Source of the DNA: Planctomycetota bacterium
GTDB taxonomy: Bacteria; Planctomycetota; Phycisphaerae; Sedimentisphaerales; Anaerobacaceae
DNA length: 7,403 nucleotides
Assembly (NCBI GenBank): GCA_026386835.1
Contig: JAPLMV010000123.1
Span: forward strand, 1-7,403
Direction: 5' to 3'
The notes under the pieces were generated by a model. It was not told the DNA's origin. It saw only the letters and a program-made list of their open reading frames with translations, and searched no databases. Each line of letters starts with the position of its first letter. Within the stretch, counting starts at the first letter, position 1. Both the position numbers and the translations under genes were made by a program. This document shows positions 1-5,925 of the stretch, piece after piece.

Positions 1-2
1 CG

Positions 3-395
3 CAGGAATTTTGCAAAATTACGCTCGCGGTGAAAAAAGCCAGCGACAGTACCGCGGTCGAAACCGATATTGTAATCCCGTGCGTCAGCTTCGAATCCAT
101 CGTCGGAAAAAATACTCAGGCGGAAACTAAATTTGCCGCCAACGACATATCAAAAGCGATAATTAACAGCCTCCAGGATGTACCTATTCCCGTTACAGTG
201 CAGTTAGCTTGTGCATCGCTGACCTTCGAAGAGGTAATAAATCTTCAGCCTGATGACATACTGGTGCTGAACAAAACAGTAGACCAGCCTGGCGACCTGC
301 TTATTCAGGGACATAAAATATTTCAATGCTATCTTGCCACAACCGACGGCAACCAGGCCGTGGTTATCGCCGACCGGTCGGAAACCAAGACATAA
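3..395 (+). CDS. fliM: Flagellar motor switch protein FliM, C-terminal part (5' end outside window)
   Basis: The frame is open to the left edge, so this is the last 130 residues of a longer protein. A GTG at 30 is in frame but lies inside the coding region and is not a credible start. The first part (DIVIPCVSFESIV, about residues 22-34) resembles the end of the FliM middle domain. The last 70 or so residues (from about VPIPVTVQL to GNQAVVI) form a SpoA/FliMN C-terminal domain, with the usual alternation of hydrophobic strands and an LQPDDILVLNK turn. FliM is known to bind phospho-CheY and, with FliG and FliN, to form the cytoplasmic C-ring that sets rotation direction and helps sort export cargo. 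The next gene is fliN, 41 bases downstream, which supports FliM over a second FliN. The N-terminal CheY-binding peptide cannot be judged here. Confidence 0.85.
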   Translation, partial: QEFCKITLAVKKASDSTAVETDIVIPCVSFESIVGKNTQAETKFAANDISKAIINSLQDVPIPVTVQLACASLTFEEVINLQPDDILVLNKTVDQPGDLLIQGHKIFQCYLATTDGNQAVVIADRSETKT

Positions 396-422
396 ATGAA
401 TTTACATATTTATAATAATTAA

Positions 423-427
423 AAGGA
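423..427 (+). promoter_or_regulatory. Ribosome binding site of fliN
   Basis: AAGGA lies nine bases before the ATG at 437, in an otherwise AT-rich 41-base gap after fliM. It supports the chosen fliN start. No promoter-like pair is evident in this gap, so fliN is probably read through from fliM. Confidence 0.6.
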
Positions 428-436
428 ACTCAAAAT

Positions 437-838
437 ATGGCAGACACAGCACAAGCCGTAGTGGAAGAGAACGTAAACCAGACACAGCCGCAAAATGATG
501 CGGCAGCACAGCAAACCCAGGCACAGTCTGTTGACTTTCCTGAAGTTGTTCAGGCCGATGACACCGCCGCTGCGGGCAGTATCGACATCCTGCTGGATAT
601 GAATGTTCCTGTTACCGTTACTGTCGGCCAGACGGAAATACAGGTTCGCCGCCTTCTGCAACTTGGCCCCGGCTCGGTAATAAAGCTCGACAGGCCCGTC
701 GATGCACCTGTCGACCTGTATCTCAAAGACACGAAATTCGCTACCGGCAGCGTGGTCGTCGTGGATAACCACTTTGCCGTCAGAATAAAACAGGTTCTCG
801 GCCTGGGCGATGCCGGCGGCAAAGAGGTCGGTAAATAA
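437..838 (+). CDS. fliN: Flagellar motor switch protein FliN
   Basis: This 133-residue protein has an acidic, Ala/Gln-rich N-terminal tail of about 45 residues that looks disordered. It is followed by a single SpoA (FliMN C-terminal) domain at about residues 47-125. The domain begins IDILLDMNVPVTVTVG, continues with the RRLLQLGPGSVIKLDRPVDAPVDLYL core and ends in VVVVDNHFAVRIKQV. That layout and the length are typical of FliN, which forms the lower part of the C-ring with FliM and serves as a docking site for the FliH export complex. An AAGGA site nine bases upstream supports the start. The gene sits between fliM and flhA, 32 bases before the latter, and is probably in the same operon. Confidence 0.93.
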   Translation: MADTAQAVVEENVNQTQPQNDAAAQQTQAQSVDFPEVVQADDTAAAGSIDILLDMNVPVTVTVGQTEIQVRRLLQLGPGSVIKLDRPVDAPVDLYLKDTKFATGSVVVVDNHFAVRIKQVLGLGDAGGKEVGK

Positions 839-855
839 TTTACAGCCTGCATCTC

Positions 856-860
856 GGAGA
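856..860 (+). promoter_or_regulatory. Ribosome binding site of flhA
   Basis: GGAGA lies ten bases upstream of the ATG at 871, in the 32-base gap after fliN. It supports the flhA start. Confidence 0.6.
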
Positions 861-870
861 TAAAACCATA

Positions 871-3033
871 ATGGCAGTTTCAAATAAAGCCAAAACACCC
901 AACCTGACAGGGCATCATTTGCTCAAGGGCGCAAATGACGTCGATGCCTCGCCCCTTTCATCCTACAGCAATATCATACTCGTTGCGGGAATGATAACGA
1001 TACTGACCACCCTGCTGATTCCGCTGCCAACCCCGATACTCGATATGCTGCTTGCATGCAGTATATCACTTGCGATAGCGGTTTTGATAATTACCCTTGC
1101 CTCGAAGGAATCTTTGGAATTGTCGTCGTTTCCATCGCTTTTGCTTTTCGTAACACTGTTTCGGCTGTCTCTTAACGTCGCCTCAACCAGGCTCATACTC
1201 ATGCATGGTACAGCCGGCCAAATCATTCAAACATTCGGAAATTTTGTGGCCGGCGGAAGTCTGGTTGTCGGCCTTGTGATTTTCTTAATCCTCGTAATCA
1301 TCCAGTTCATAGTCATCACAAAAGGCTCCGAGCGAATAAGCGAAGTCTCCGCAAGATTCACACTCGATGCCATGCCCGGCAAGCAAATGGCCATAGACGC
1401 CGACCTCAATGCTGGTACCATCACCGAAACCGAAGCCAATGAGCGGAGATCAAAAATCGTCAAGGAAAGCGAATTCTACGGCGCTATGGACGGCGCAAGC
1501 AAATTCATCCGCGGCGATGCAAAGGCAGGCCTGATTATTGTTATGATAAACCTCATCGGCGGCATTGCCATGGGTTATTCCAAAGGTATGACTATCATGC
1601 AGGCCATAAAGACATATTCCATACTCTCGATCGGTGACGGGCTTGTCAACCAGATACCCTCGATAATAATCTCCATAAGTTCGGGCTTCCTTGTAACAAA
1701 AATCTCTTCAAAAAACAGCGTGGGTCAGGACCTCAGCAAACAATTCCTAAGGACAAGTCAGCCGCTGCTTATGGCATCGGCAATAATCGCAGCTATGGCG
1801 TTTGTCCCAGGTCTGCCAAAGATACCATTTTTAGCCCTGGCAGCAGGCTCTTTTTTCCTCGGGCGAAAAATGGCAAAATCTGAAAAGCAGTTCGAGGAAA
1901 AACCAGAAACCGCCTCCGAGCAGATAAAAACAGATAAACAACAGCCCGAAGAATTACTCGATATCGACAGGATTTCCGTCAATGTCGGCGTGCGGTTAAT
2001 CAGTATGGTTGACCCGCGTAAAAACAGCACCATCTTCGAAAGAATCGGTGCCCTGCGGAGAAAATTTGCCCAGCAGTTCGGCATCATCATCCCGCTTGTT
2101 CGTTTACGGGACAACATCATACTCGAACCGACCGCCTACGAGATTCGTCTCTGCGATTTGCCGGTTGCAACAGGGAAACTTGAGCCCGATATGCTCCTTG
2201 CGATGGATTCCGGCAATGTTCATGCAAAAATTTCAGGGGTAAAAACCACCGAACCTGTCTATGGCCTGCCTGCCATGTGGATTAGCACGGCTAACAAAGA
2301 AACCGCCGAACTCAATGGCTATACCGTAATCGACCCCGAATCGGTTTTCATCACGCACCTTTCGGAAACGCTCAAAAAACACGCCGACGAATTACTGACC
2401 CGCGAGGACGTACAGCTTCTGGTCGAAAGACTTCGCAAAATCCAGCCTTCACTGGTCGGCGAAGTTGTCGGCGAGCTTGTCCCCATCGGACTGCTTCAGC
2501 GAGTCCTTAGAAATCTTCTCGCAAGCGGGATACCGATTCGCGAATTGACTACCATAATCGAATCGCTCGGCGAACATGCCTTGAAAACAAAGAACACAGT
2601 CGTTTTGACCGAAATGGTTCGAAAATCCCTTAATAGAACCATAACTGAGCTTTACAAGGACGGCGCAGGAAAAATCCTGGCAATAACGCTCGACCCAGTC
2701 CTGGAGCATCAAATGGCTTCAACGCTCAAGCAGGAAGGCGAGTCCCTGACACTGGCCCTGCCTGCAGATATGGCTATGGATTTAAGCAAAAAAATCGCAC
2801 AAACCTGGAAAACAGCGATGGATAAAGGCAGGGAAAAAATCGTTTTGTTGTGCGATTCCAAACTCCGTTCCCCGCTGGCAGGGATGCTGGCAAGAACAGT
2901 GCCGCCGCTGCTGGTAATTGCCTATGACGAAATCGTTCTCGGAACGGAAGTTGAGCCCATTGAAACCATAACCATAGAACCCAGTGAACTTAACGCTCAG
3001 CAGGAACAGGAATTTGCCGGAGTCACAAGATGA
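871..3033 (+). CDS. flhA: Flagellar type III export gate protein FlhA
   Basis: At 720 residues this is a full-length member of the FHIPEP family. Residues of about 30-330 form the membrane domain, with hydrophobic segments near 33-75, 85-110, 120-150, 218-240, 255-275 and 298-330. Between them is the family signature loop, with RISEVSARFTLDAMPGKQMA at 155-174 followed by DADLNAG. A conserved RGDA motif follows at 214-217, with an acidic residue at the start of a membrane helix. A charged linker (about 334-364) leads to the cytoplasmic domain (about 366-690), which in the family forms the nonameric ring that receives chaperone-substrate complexes. FlhA uses the proton motive force with FlhB/FliPQR to export rod, hook and filament subunits. 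No truncation or frameshift is seen. Unusually, it follows fliN directly, with no fliOPQR or flhB between them, and is not followed by flhF/flhG. Confidence 0.97.
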   Translation: MAVSNKAKTPNLTGHHLLKGANDVDASPLSSYSNIILVAGMITILTTLLIPLPTPILDMLLACSISLAIAVLIITLASKESLELSSFPSLLLFVTLFRLSLNVASTRLILMHGTAGQIIQTFGNFVAGGSLVVGLVIFLILVIIQFIVITKGSERISEVSARFTLDAMPGKQMAIDADLNAGTITETEANERRSKIVKESEFYGAMDGASKFIRGDAKAGLIIVMINLIGGIAMGYSKGMTIMQAIKTYSILSIGDGLVNQIPSIIISISSGFLVTKISSKNSVGQDLSKQFLRTSQPLLMASAIIAAMAFVPGLPKIPFLALAAGSFFLGRKMAKSEKQFEEKPETASEQIKTDKQQPEELLDIDRISVNVGVRLISMVDPRKNSTIFERIGALRRKFAQQFGIIIPLVRLRDNIILEPTAYEIRLCDLPVATGKLEPDMLLAMDSGNVHAKISGVKTTEPVYGLPAMWISTANKETAELNGYTVIDPESVFITHLSETLKKHADELLTREDVQLLVERLRKIQPSLVGEVVGELVPIGLLQRVLRNLLASGIPIRELTTIIESLGEHALKTKNTVVLTEMVRKSLNRTITELYKDGAGKILAITLDPVLEHQMASTLKQEGESLTLALPADMAMDLSKKIAQTWKTAMDKGREKIVLLCDSKLRSPLAGMLARTVPPLLVIAYDEIVLGTEVEPIETITIEPSELNAQQEQEFAGVTR

Positions 3034-3054
3034 CGAATTTGCAATATAACCCAG

Positions 3055-3082
3055 GATACCTGACACAAGATATAAGATACCA
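3055..3082 (+). repeat. Four degenerate tandem heptanucleotides (GATACAA-like)
   Basis: Reading from 3055 in steps of seven gives GATACCT, GACACAA, GATATAA and GATACCA, consistent with a consensus near GATACAA. The array lies in the 64-base gap between flhA and the next gene, just before that gene's ribosome binding site. Tandem heptamer arrays of this kind are known in cyanobacteria (the STRR family) and turn up in other genomes. A second, different heptamer array occurs at 5245. No function is evident. Confidence 0.6.
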
Positions 3083-3097
3083 AACAAGAGGTTCTCT

Positions 3098-3343
3098 ATG
3101 CCTTTAGATGTTCGTCCGATAGCAATAAAAATTGCCGTGCTGTTTTTTTTCATCCTCGGCTTTGCAGGACTGACAAGCGGGCTTACGCCGTTTACCTGCT
3201 GCAAAAGAGGACTGGTAGGTGCTATCGCCGCATATATTGCGAGTGTCATTGCCGTTAAGGTCATTAATGTTATTTTGATTCAGGCGATGATAGAAAGCAA
3301 GATAAACAAACGAAAGGAAAAAGCCGATGGCGCCAAGGGTTAA
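3098..3343 (+). CDS. Small two-helix membrane protein of unknown function in the flagellar cluster
   Basis: I do not recognise this 81-residue protein. It has two hydrophobic segments, about residues 8-29 and 37-62, separated by a short CCKR-containing turn after SGLTPFT. It ends in a strongly basic tail (KINKRKEK) that would sit in the cytoplasm, predicting a hairpin with both ends inside. AAGAGG at 3086-3091, six bases before the ATG, supports the start. Its last 17 bases overlap the start of the sigma factor gene, so the two are probably translationally coupled. Its place between flhA and fliA is where flhF and flhG stand in many flagellar operons, but it has no GTPase or ATPase motif. A flagellar export or assembly role is inferred from context only. 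Confidence 0.75.
   Translation: MPLDVRPIAIKIAVLFFFILGFAGLTSGLTPFTCCKRGLVGAIAAYIASVIAVKVINVILIQAMIESKINKRKEKADGAKG
3314..3318 (+). promoter_or_regulatory. Ribosome binding site of the sigma factor gene, inside the preceding gene
   Basis: AAGGA lies eight bases before the ATG at 3327 and within the last codons of the 81-residue membrane protein gene. This supports the overlapping start and translational coupling. Confidence 0.6.
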
Positions 3344-4130
3344 GCCAACCTGCGAGTTTTCCATCGCCGAAGAGAGCCAGGAACGTCTCAAAAACGCCGC
3401 CCGCCGCGCGTACGAAAACCAGGAGCAGTCCGTCCAAAACAACCGCGTCAGCGAATTTCTCCCGATGGTACAGAAAATTGTCTGGCGTGTTGTAATATAT
3501 CTCAAACCTCCGCTGTCCTTTGAGGACCTGGTCTCAGCAGGAACTATCGGGCTGGTCAAAGCCGCCCGCGATTACGACCGATCGCACCAGGCCGAATTTA
3601 AAACATACGCTTATATCCGAATAAGGGGCGCTATTCTCGATGAGTTGCGAAGCTGGTCTTTTGTCCCTGAAAATGTCAAGAAACAAATTCAAAAGACCCT
3701 GCGGACAAGCGCAGAAATAATCGGACAGACCGGAATCATGCCTTGCGACGAGGAACTGGCAGAAAAGCTCGGCATAACCACCGATGAGCTTTATCAAACT
3801 TTTGAAAATGCCCGCGCTCTGCATTTCCTGTCGATAGACGGCTTTGCCGACGAAACCGGCGCCCTCGGTGACACCCTCGCATCGGTCGGGACAATGTCGC
3901 CCGACCAGAATGTCGAGCACAATGAACTTGTAAATAAATTAGCCGAGGCAATAGAACAGTTATCACAAAAACAAAGGCAGGTAATTCTGCTATATTATCA
4001 GCAGCAATTGACGATGAAACAGATTGCCGAAGTCCTCCAAATTACCGAGCCCCGCGTCAGTCAACTGCATGCAGGTGCTCTTTTCAGTTTGTCTTTGAAA
4101 TTGAGGGAGTGGAACGATGGCAGAAAATGA
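3327..4130 (+). CDS. fliA: RNA polymerase sigma factor of the FliA/WhiG (sigma-28) family
   Basis: This 267-residue protein has the three-domain layout of sigma-28. Region 2 spans about residues 40-112 and includes SFEDLVSAGTIGLVKAARDY and, separately, FKTYAYIRIRGAILDELRSW, which is highly typical of FliA/WhiG. Region 3 spans about 115-175 (EELAEKLGITTDEL). Region 4 spans about 203-262 and carries the helix-turn-helix LTMKQIAEVLQITEPRVSQL. Members direct polymerase to late flagellar and chemotaxis promoters (TAAA - 15 bases - GCCGATAA in enterics) and are held inactive by FlgM until the hook is complete. It overlaps the preceding gene by 17 bases and the following gene by 14 bases. An N-terminal extension of about 35 charged residues precedes region 2. 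A probable FlgM is encoded 1.8 kb downstream in the same cluster. Confidence 0.95.
   Translation: MAPRVKPTCEFSIAEESQERLKNAARRAYENQEQSVQNNRVSEFLPMVQKIVWRVVIYLKPPLSFEDLVSAGTIGLVKAARDYDRSHQAEFKTYAYIRIRGAILDELRSWSFVPENVKKQIQKTLRTSAEIIGQTGIMPCDEELAEKLGITTDELYQTFENARALHFLSIDGFADETGALGDTLASVGTMSPDQNVEHNELVNKLAEAIEQLSQKQRQVILLYYQQQLTMKQIAEVLQITEPRVSQLHAGALFSLSLKLREWNDGRK
4103..4109 (+). promoter_or_regulatory. Ribosome binding site of the 82-residue protein gene
   Basis: GAGGGAG ends seven bases before the ATG at 4117 and lies within the 3' end of fliA. It is a strong site and supports an overlapping, coupled start. Confidence 0.6.
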
Positions 4131-4365
4131 TTTCAATATGGTCAAACCGGTCGAAAGTCTCCAGAACATTTCAGGGCTGTCCCCGGCAAAACGCCGCGAA
4201 GAAAAAAAACGAAGACAAAACACCAGCGGACAAAAAAAAGATAATTCAGAACAGCAGTTGGCAGAATTTATCGAAGAGTCCGAGCTAAACGGTGAATCTG
4301 TACGCGGTACGCAGGACGTAAAGAATCGGCAGCAGGACGACGCCGGCATTGATTACCGCGCCTGA
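4117..4365 (+). CDS. Small charged protein of unknown function, coupled to fliA
   Basis: This 82-residue soluble protein is very hydrophilic and I do not recognise its family. The N-terminal third contains PVESLQNISGLSP, followed by a basic cluster (KRREEKKRRQ, about residues 25-34) and a short potential helix (EQQLAEFIEESE). It ends in IDYRA. There is no signal peptide, membrane segment or cysteine. The start is supported by GAGGGAG seven bases upstream, and the first 14 bases overlap fliA in another frame. This reading frame does not extend upstream as a shadow of the fliA frame, and most of it lies beyond the fliA stop, so it is likely a true gene. Short charged proteins of this look occur in flagellar clusters of several phyla, but a role as regulator, chaperone or export factor would be guesswork. 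Confidence 0.7.
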   Translation: MAENDFNMVKPVESLQNISGLSPAKRREEKKRRQNTSGQKKDNSEQQLAEFIEESELNGESVRGTQDVKNRQQDDAGIDYRA

Positions 4366-4408
4366 CTCGTAATTATCGACTATATAAAAAACTTGAAAGG
4401 TTAAGATA

Positions 4409-4651
4409 ATGGAAAAAACGGCAGGACATGTTTTAAAAGGCGACAAAGTAAAACTACAGGGTCGATTGCAGCTCGATTTTATGCAGCCCGGCTCACCACT
4501 GCCGAAAACAAAAACTGCCGTTTCAGCCGCACCCCAGGCACGAATTATCGAAAATAATCCTGAATTTGTCGTTGTAGAAGTAATCTGTCCCTGCGGTTCC
4601 AAGACACAGTTAAAATGTAATTATGCCGCCGCCCAGGCACAAATAAAATAG
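4409..4651 (+). CDS. Small protein with C-terminal CPCG...C motif, unknown function
   Basis: This 80-residue protein begins with a short basic segment (GHVLKGDKVKLQGRLQLDF) that looks like two beta strands. A Pro/Ala-rich linker follows (about residues 27-45). The C-terminal block FVVVEVICPCGSKTQLKC holds cysteines at 60, 62 and 70. The three cysteines could be part of a metal knuckle, perhaps completed by dimerisation, but a full four-ligand site is not visible. There is no signal peptide or membrane segment. GAAAGG at 4395-4400 lies eight bases before the ATG. The stop codon overlaps the ribosome binding site of the lipoprotein gene that follows, so the two are in one operon. Its function is unknown; the location suggests a link to the flagellum. 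Confidence 0.7.
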   Translation: MEKTAGHVLKGDKVKLQGRLQLDFMQPGSPLPKTKTAVSAAPQARIIENNPEFVVVEVICPCGSKTQLKCNYAAAQAQIK

Positions 4652-4655
4652 GAGA
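4650..4655 (+). promoter_or_regulatory. Ribosome binding site of the coiled-coil lipoprotein gene
   Basis: AGGAGA, the best Shine-Dalgarno match in the window, starts within the stop codon of the preceding gene and ends seven bases before the ATG at 4663. Confidence 0.65.
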
Positions 4656-4662
4656 AAATAAA

Positions 4663-5232
4663 ATGCACATTTATAATAAAATTCTGCCTTGTTTACTTAT
4701 CGCATTGATGCTGATGCTGTCCGGCTGTCCGACCTTTGAAAAGTCGGCCAAAGTCGTTACCGCCCCTGAACCCACCGACGAGCTTCATAACCAGGCCGTC
4801 GCAAAAAGATTCGAGGAGCCGACCCCAGAAAAAAATCCCACCGCCGTCGAATCTGCAATAGAACTCTCTCAGAAATACGCCAAGGTCTCTGAAGAGGCCG
4901 CAGTTCTTCGCCGGAAAAGCCAGGATCTTGCCGCCGAAAACCAGCGACTAAAAGAGCAGGTAACATCCTTGGACTCCCAGCTTCAGCAGGCAAAAAAAGA
5001 ATTGACCGAGGCAAACAATCTCCTTGTCGAAATGCGCATCGAATTGAATAACTGGAAGACCGATGTCCTCGGATTCCGTGACGAGATGCGTGACGCCGAG
5101 AAGGCCCAGCTCGAAGCCCTCTTGAAAATACTCAAAACACTCGGCGGTGAGGTCAAAACTGAACCGCCATCGGAAAAATCAAATCAGTCCCAGCCACAAA
5201 AACCCAAAACCACAGGTGAACCAAATGCATAA
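4663..5232 (+). CDS. Coiled-coil lipoprotein, unknown function
   Basis: This 189-residue protein has a classic lipoprotein signal: a short basic N-terminus, the hydrophobic stretch LPCLLIALMLML and the lipobox LSGC with the lipidated cysteine at residue 22. After a Pro-rich spacer (about 30-60), residues of about 64-150 form a long helix with coiled-coil character (LRRKSQDLAAENQRLKEQV and following heptads). A Pro/Gln/Lys-rich tail from about 167 is probably disordered. The protein should be anchored in the inner or outer membrane facing the periplasm and may oligomerise. The residue after the cysteine is Pro, so the enteric Asp+2 retention signal is absent. The gene overlaps the next lipoprotein gene by 8 bases, which implies joint synthesis and possibly a complex. 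Its placement in the fliA-flgM stretch suggests a flagellar envelope role, which is inference only. Confidence 0.85.
   Translation: MHIYNKILPCLLIALMLMLSGCPTFEKSAKVVTAPEPTDELHNQAVAKRFEEPTPEKNPTAVESAIELSQKYAKVSEEAAVLRRKSQDLAAENQRLKEQVTSLDSQLQQAKKELTEANNLLVEMRIELNNWKTDVLGFRDEMRDAEKAQLEALLKILKTLGGEVKTEPPSEKSNQSQPQKPKTTGEPNA
5214..5219 (+). promoter_or_regulatory. Ribosome binding site deciding the start of the second lipoprotein gene
   Basis: AGGTGA ends five bases before the ATG at 5225. An in-frame ATG exists at 5147, but it lies deep inside the previous gene. It would also put 26 polar residues in front of the signal peptide, so 5225 is preferred. Confidence 0.6.
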
Positions 5233-5887
5233 TTTATCCATATCACGCAATACGCAGTACGCAATACGCACGACACTGTTGTTTATAGCCGTTGCCATGA
5301 CCGGCTGCGACTCTTATCACAGGGCTTCTACGCCTGCCTCGGATTACTATTACCTCAATCCCGAAAAATGTCTATCCTCTGTCGGCCGGGCCGCTATTAT
5401 TGAATTGAACAACAATTCGAGCTACCCTCAGGTCGCCGGCGATGTAACCGAGTCGCTTTTCCTTGCACTGCAGAAAAAACAGGTTTTCGGCCTGACCGTA
5501 ATCCGGCAAGCAGACTCACAGTGGCAAAATCTCCAGCTAACACCGGATGCAACATACTCCTTCGAACAACTCGAGGCCATCCGAAAATCCCTCAAATGCG
5601 ATGCTGTACTGGTCGGTACGATTACAAGATACCAGCCGTATCCTCACATGGCTATCGGCCTTCGCCTCAAAATAATCGACCTGACACAGGGTCAACTATT
5701 ATGGGGTCTCGAGCAAATATGGGATAGTGCCGATAAAACCACTGAGCAGCATATGAAAAACTACTTTCAAAGCCAGATTCGTGCCGGCTTTGCACCCATC
5801 AACGAACAACTCCTCGCTGTAAGCCCTATCGAATTCCTCAAGTTCGTTGCTTTCGAGGTCGCCGAGACAATGAAAGTAAAAAAATAA
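5225..5887 (+). CDS. Lipoprotein with CsgG/LpoB/FlgT-like alpha/beta pattern
   Basis: From the ATG at 5225 this is a 220-residue protein. Its signal peptide (residues 1-27) has the hydrophobic core TLLFIAVA and a lipobox MTGC with cysteine 28. The mature part shows the pattern of the TolB-N-like fold shared by CsgG, LpoB, FlgT and related lipoproteins. A first strand and helix RAAIIELNN...VAGDVTESLFLALQKK (about 55-85) is followed by VFGLTVIRQ. Then come a helix and strand LEAIRKSLKCDAVLVGTITRY (about 117-136) and LRLKIIDLTQGQLLWG (about 146-161). Family members are periplasmic or outer-membrane accessory factors, including flagellar FlgT, so a flagellar envelope role is plausible but unproven. 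The n-region of the signal peptide is encoded by tandem heptamers. The gene overlaps the coiled-coil lipoprotein gene by 8 bases. Confidence 0.82.
   Translation: MHNLSISRNTQYAIRTTLLFIAVAMTGCDSYHRASTPASDYYYLNPEKCLSSVGRAAIIELNNNSSYPQVAGDVTESLFLALQKKQVFGLTVIRQADSQWQNLQLTPDATYSFEQLEAIRKSLKCDAVLVGTITRYQPYPHMAIGLRLKIIDLTQGQLLWGLEQIWDSADKTTEQHMKNYFQSQIRAGFAPINEQLLAVSPIEFLKFVAFEVAETMKVKK
5245..5272 (+). repeat. Four tandem heptanucleotides (ACGCAAT) inside a signal peptide sequence
   Basis: Steps of seven from 5245 read ACGCAAT, ACGCAGT, ACGCAAT and ACGCACG. The array lies within the first 16 codons of the second lipoprotein gene and encodes most of SRNTQYAIRT, the n-region of the signal peptide. 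Because 28 bases is not a multiple of three, gain or loss of a single unit would shift the frame. Confidence 0.75.
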
Positions 5888-5912
5888 AATGCAAATACGA
5901 ATAATGCTGAAA

Positions 5913-5918
5913 GTGAGG
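5913..5918 (+). promoter_or_regulatory. Ribosome binding site of the flgM-like gene
   Basis: GTGAGG lies seven bases before the ATG at 5926 in the 38-base gap after the second lipoprotein gene. It supports this start. Confidence 0.5.
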
Positions 5919-5925
5919 CTGTAGC

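Noticed and set aside
419..898. Reverse-strand open frames of 100-159 residues across fliN
   Set aside because: They are antisense to a confidently identified fliN, have low-complexity Leu/Cys/Arg-rich products and no plausible ribosome binding site.
5147..5224. Upstream in-frame ATG extending the second lipoprotein by 26 residues
   Set aside because: It would put a long polar stretch before the signal peptide and lies 86 bases inside the previous gene. The ATG at 5225 has a good ribosome binding site and gives a normal lipoprotein signal.
5729..5736. Perfect GCCGATAA (sigma-28 -10 element) inside the second lipoprotein gene
   Set aside because: No TAAA-like -35 element at the required 15-base spacing; the position at 5710-5713 reads CGAG.
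5888..5912. Possible third heptamer-like stretch (AAATACGAATAATG) before the flgM-like gene
   Set aside because: The units do not stay in phase over three or more copies, so it is not supported as a tandem array.
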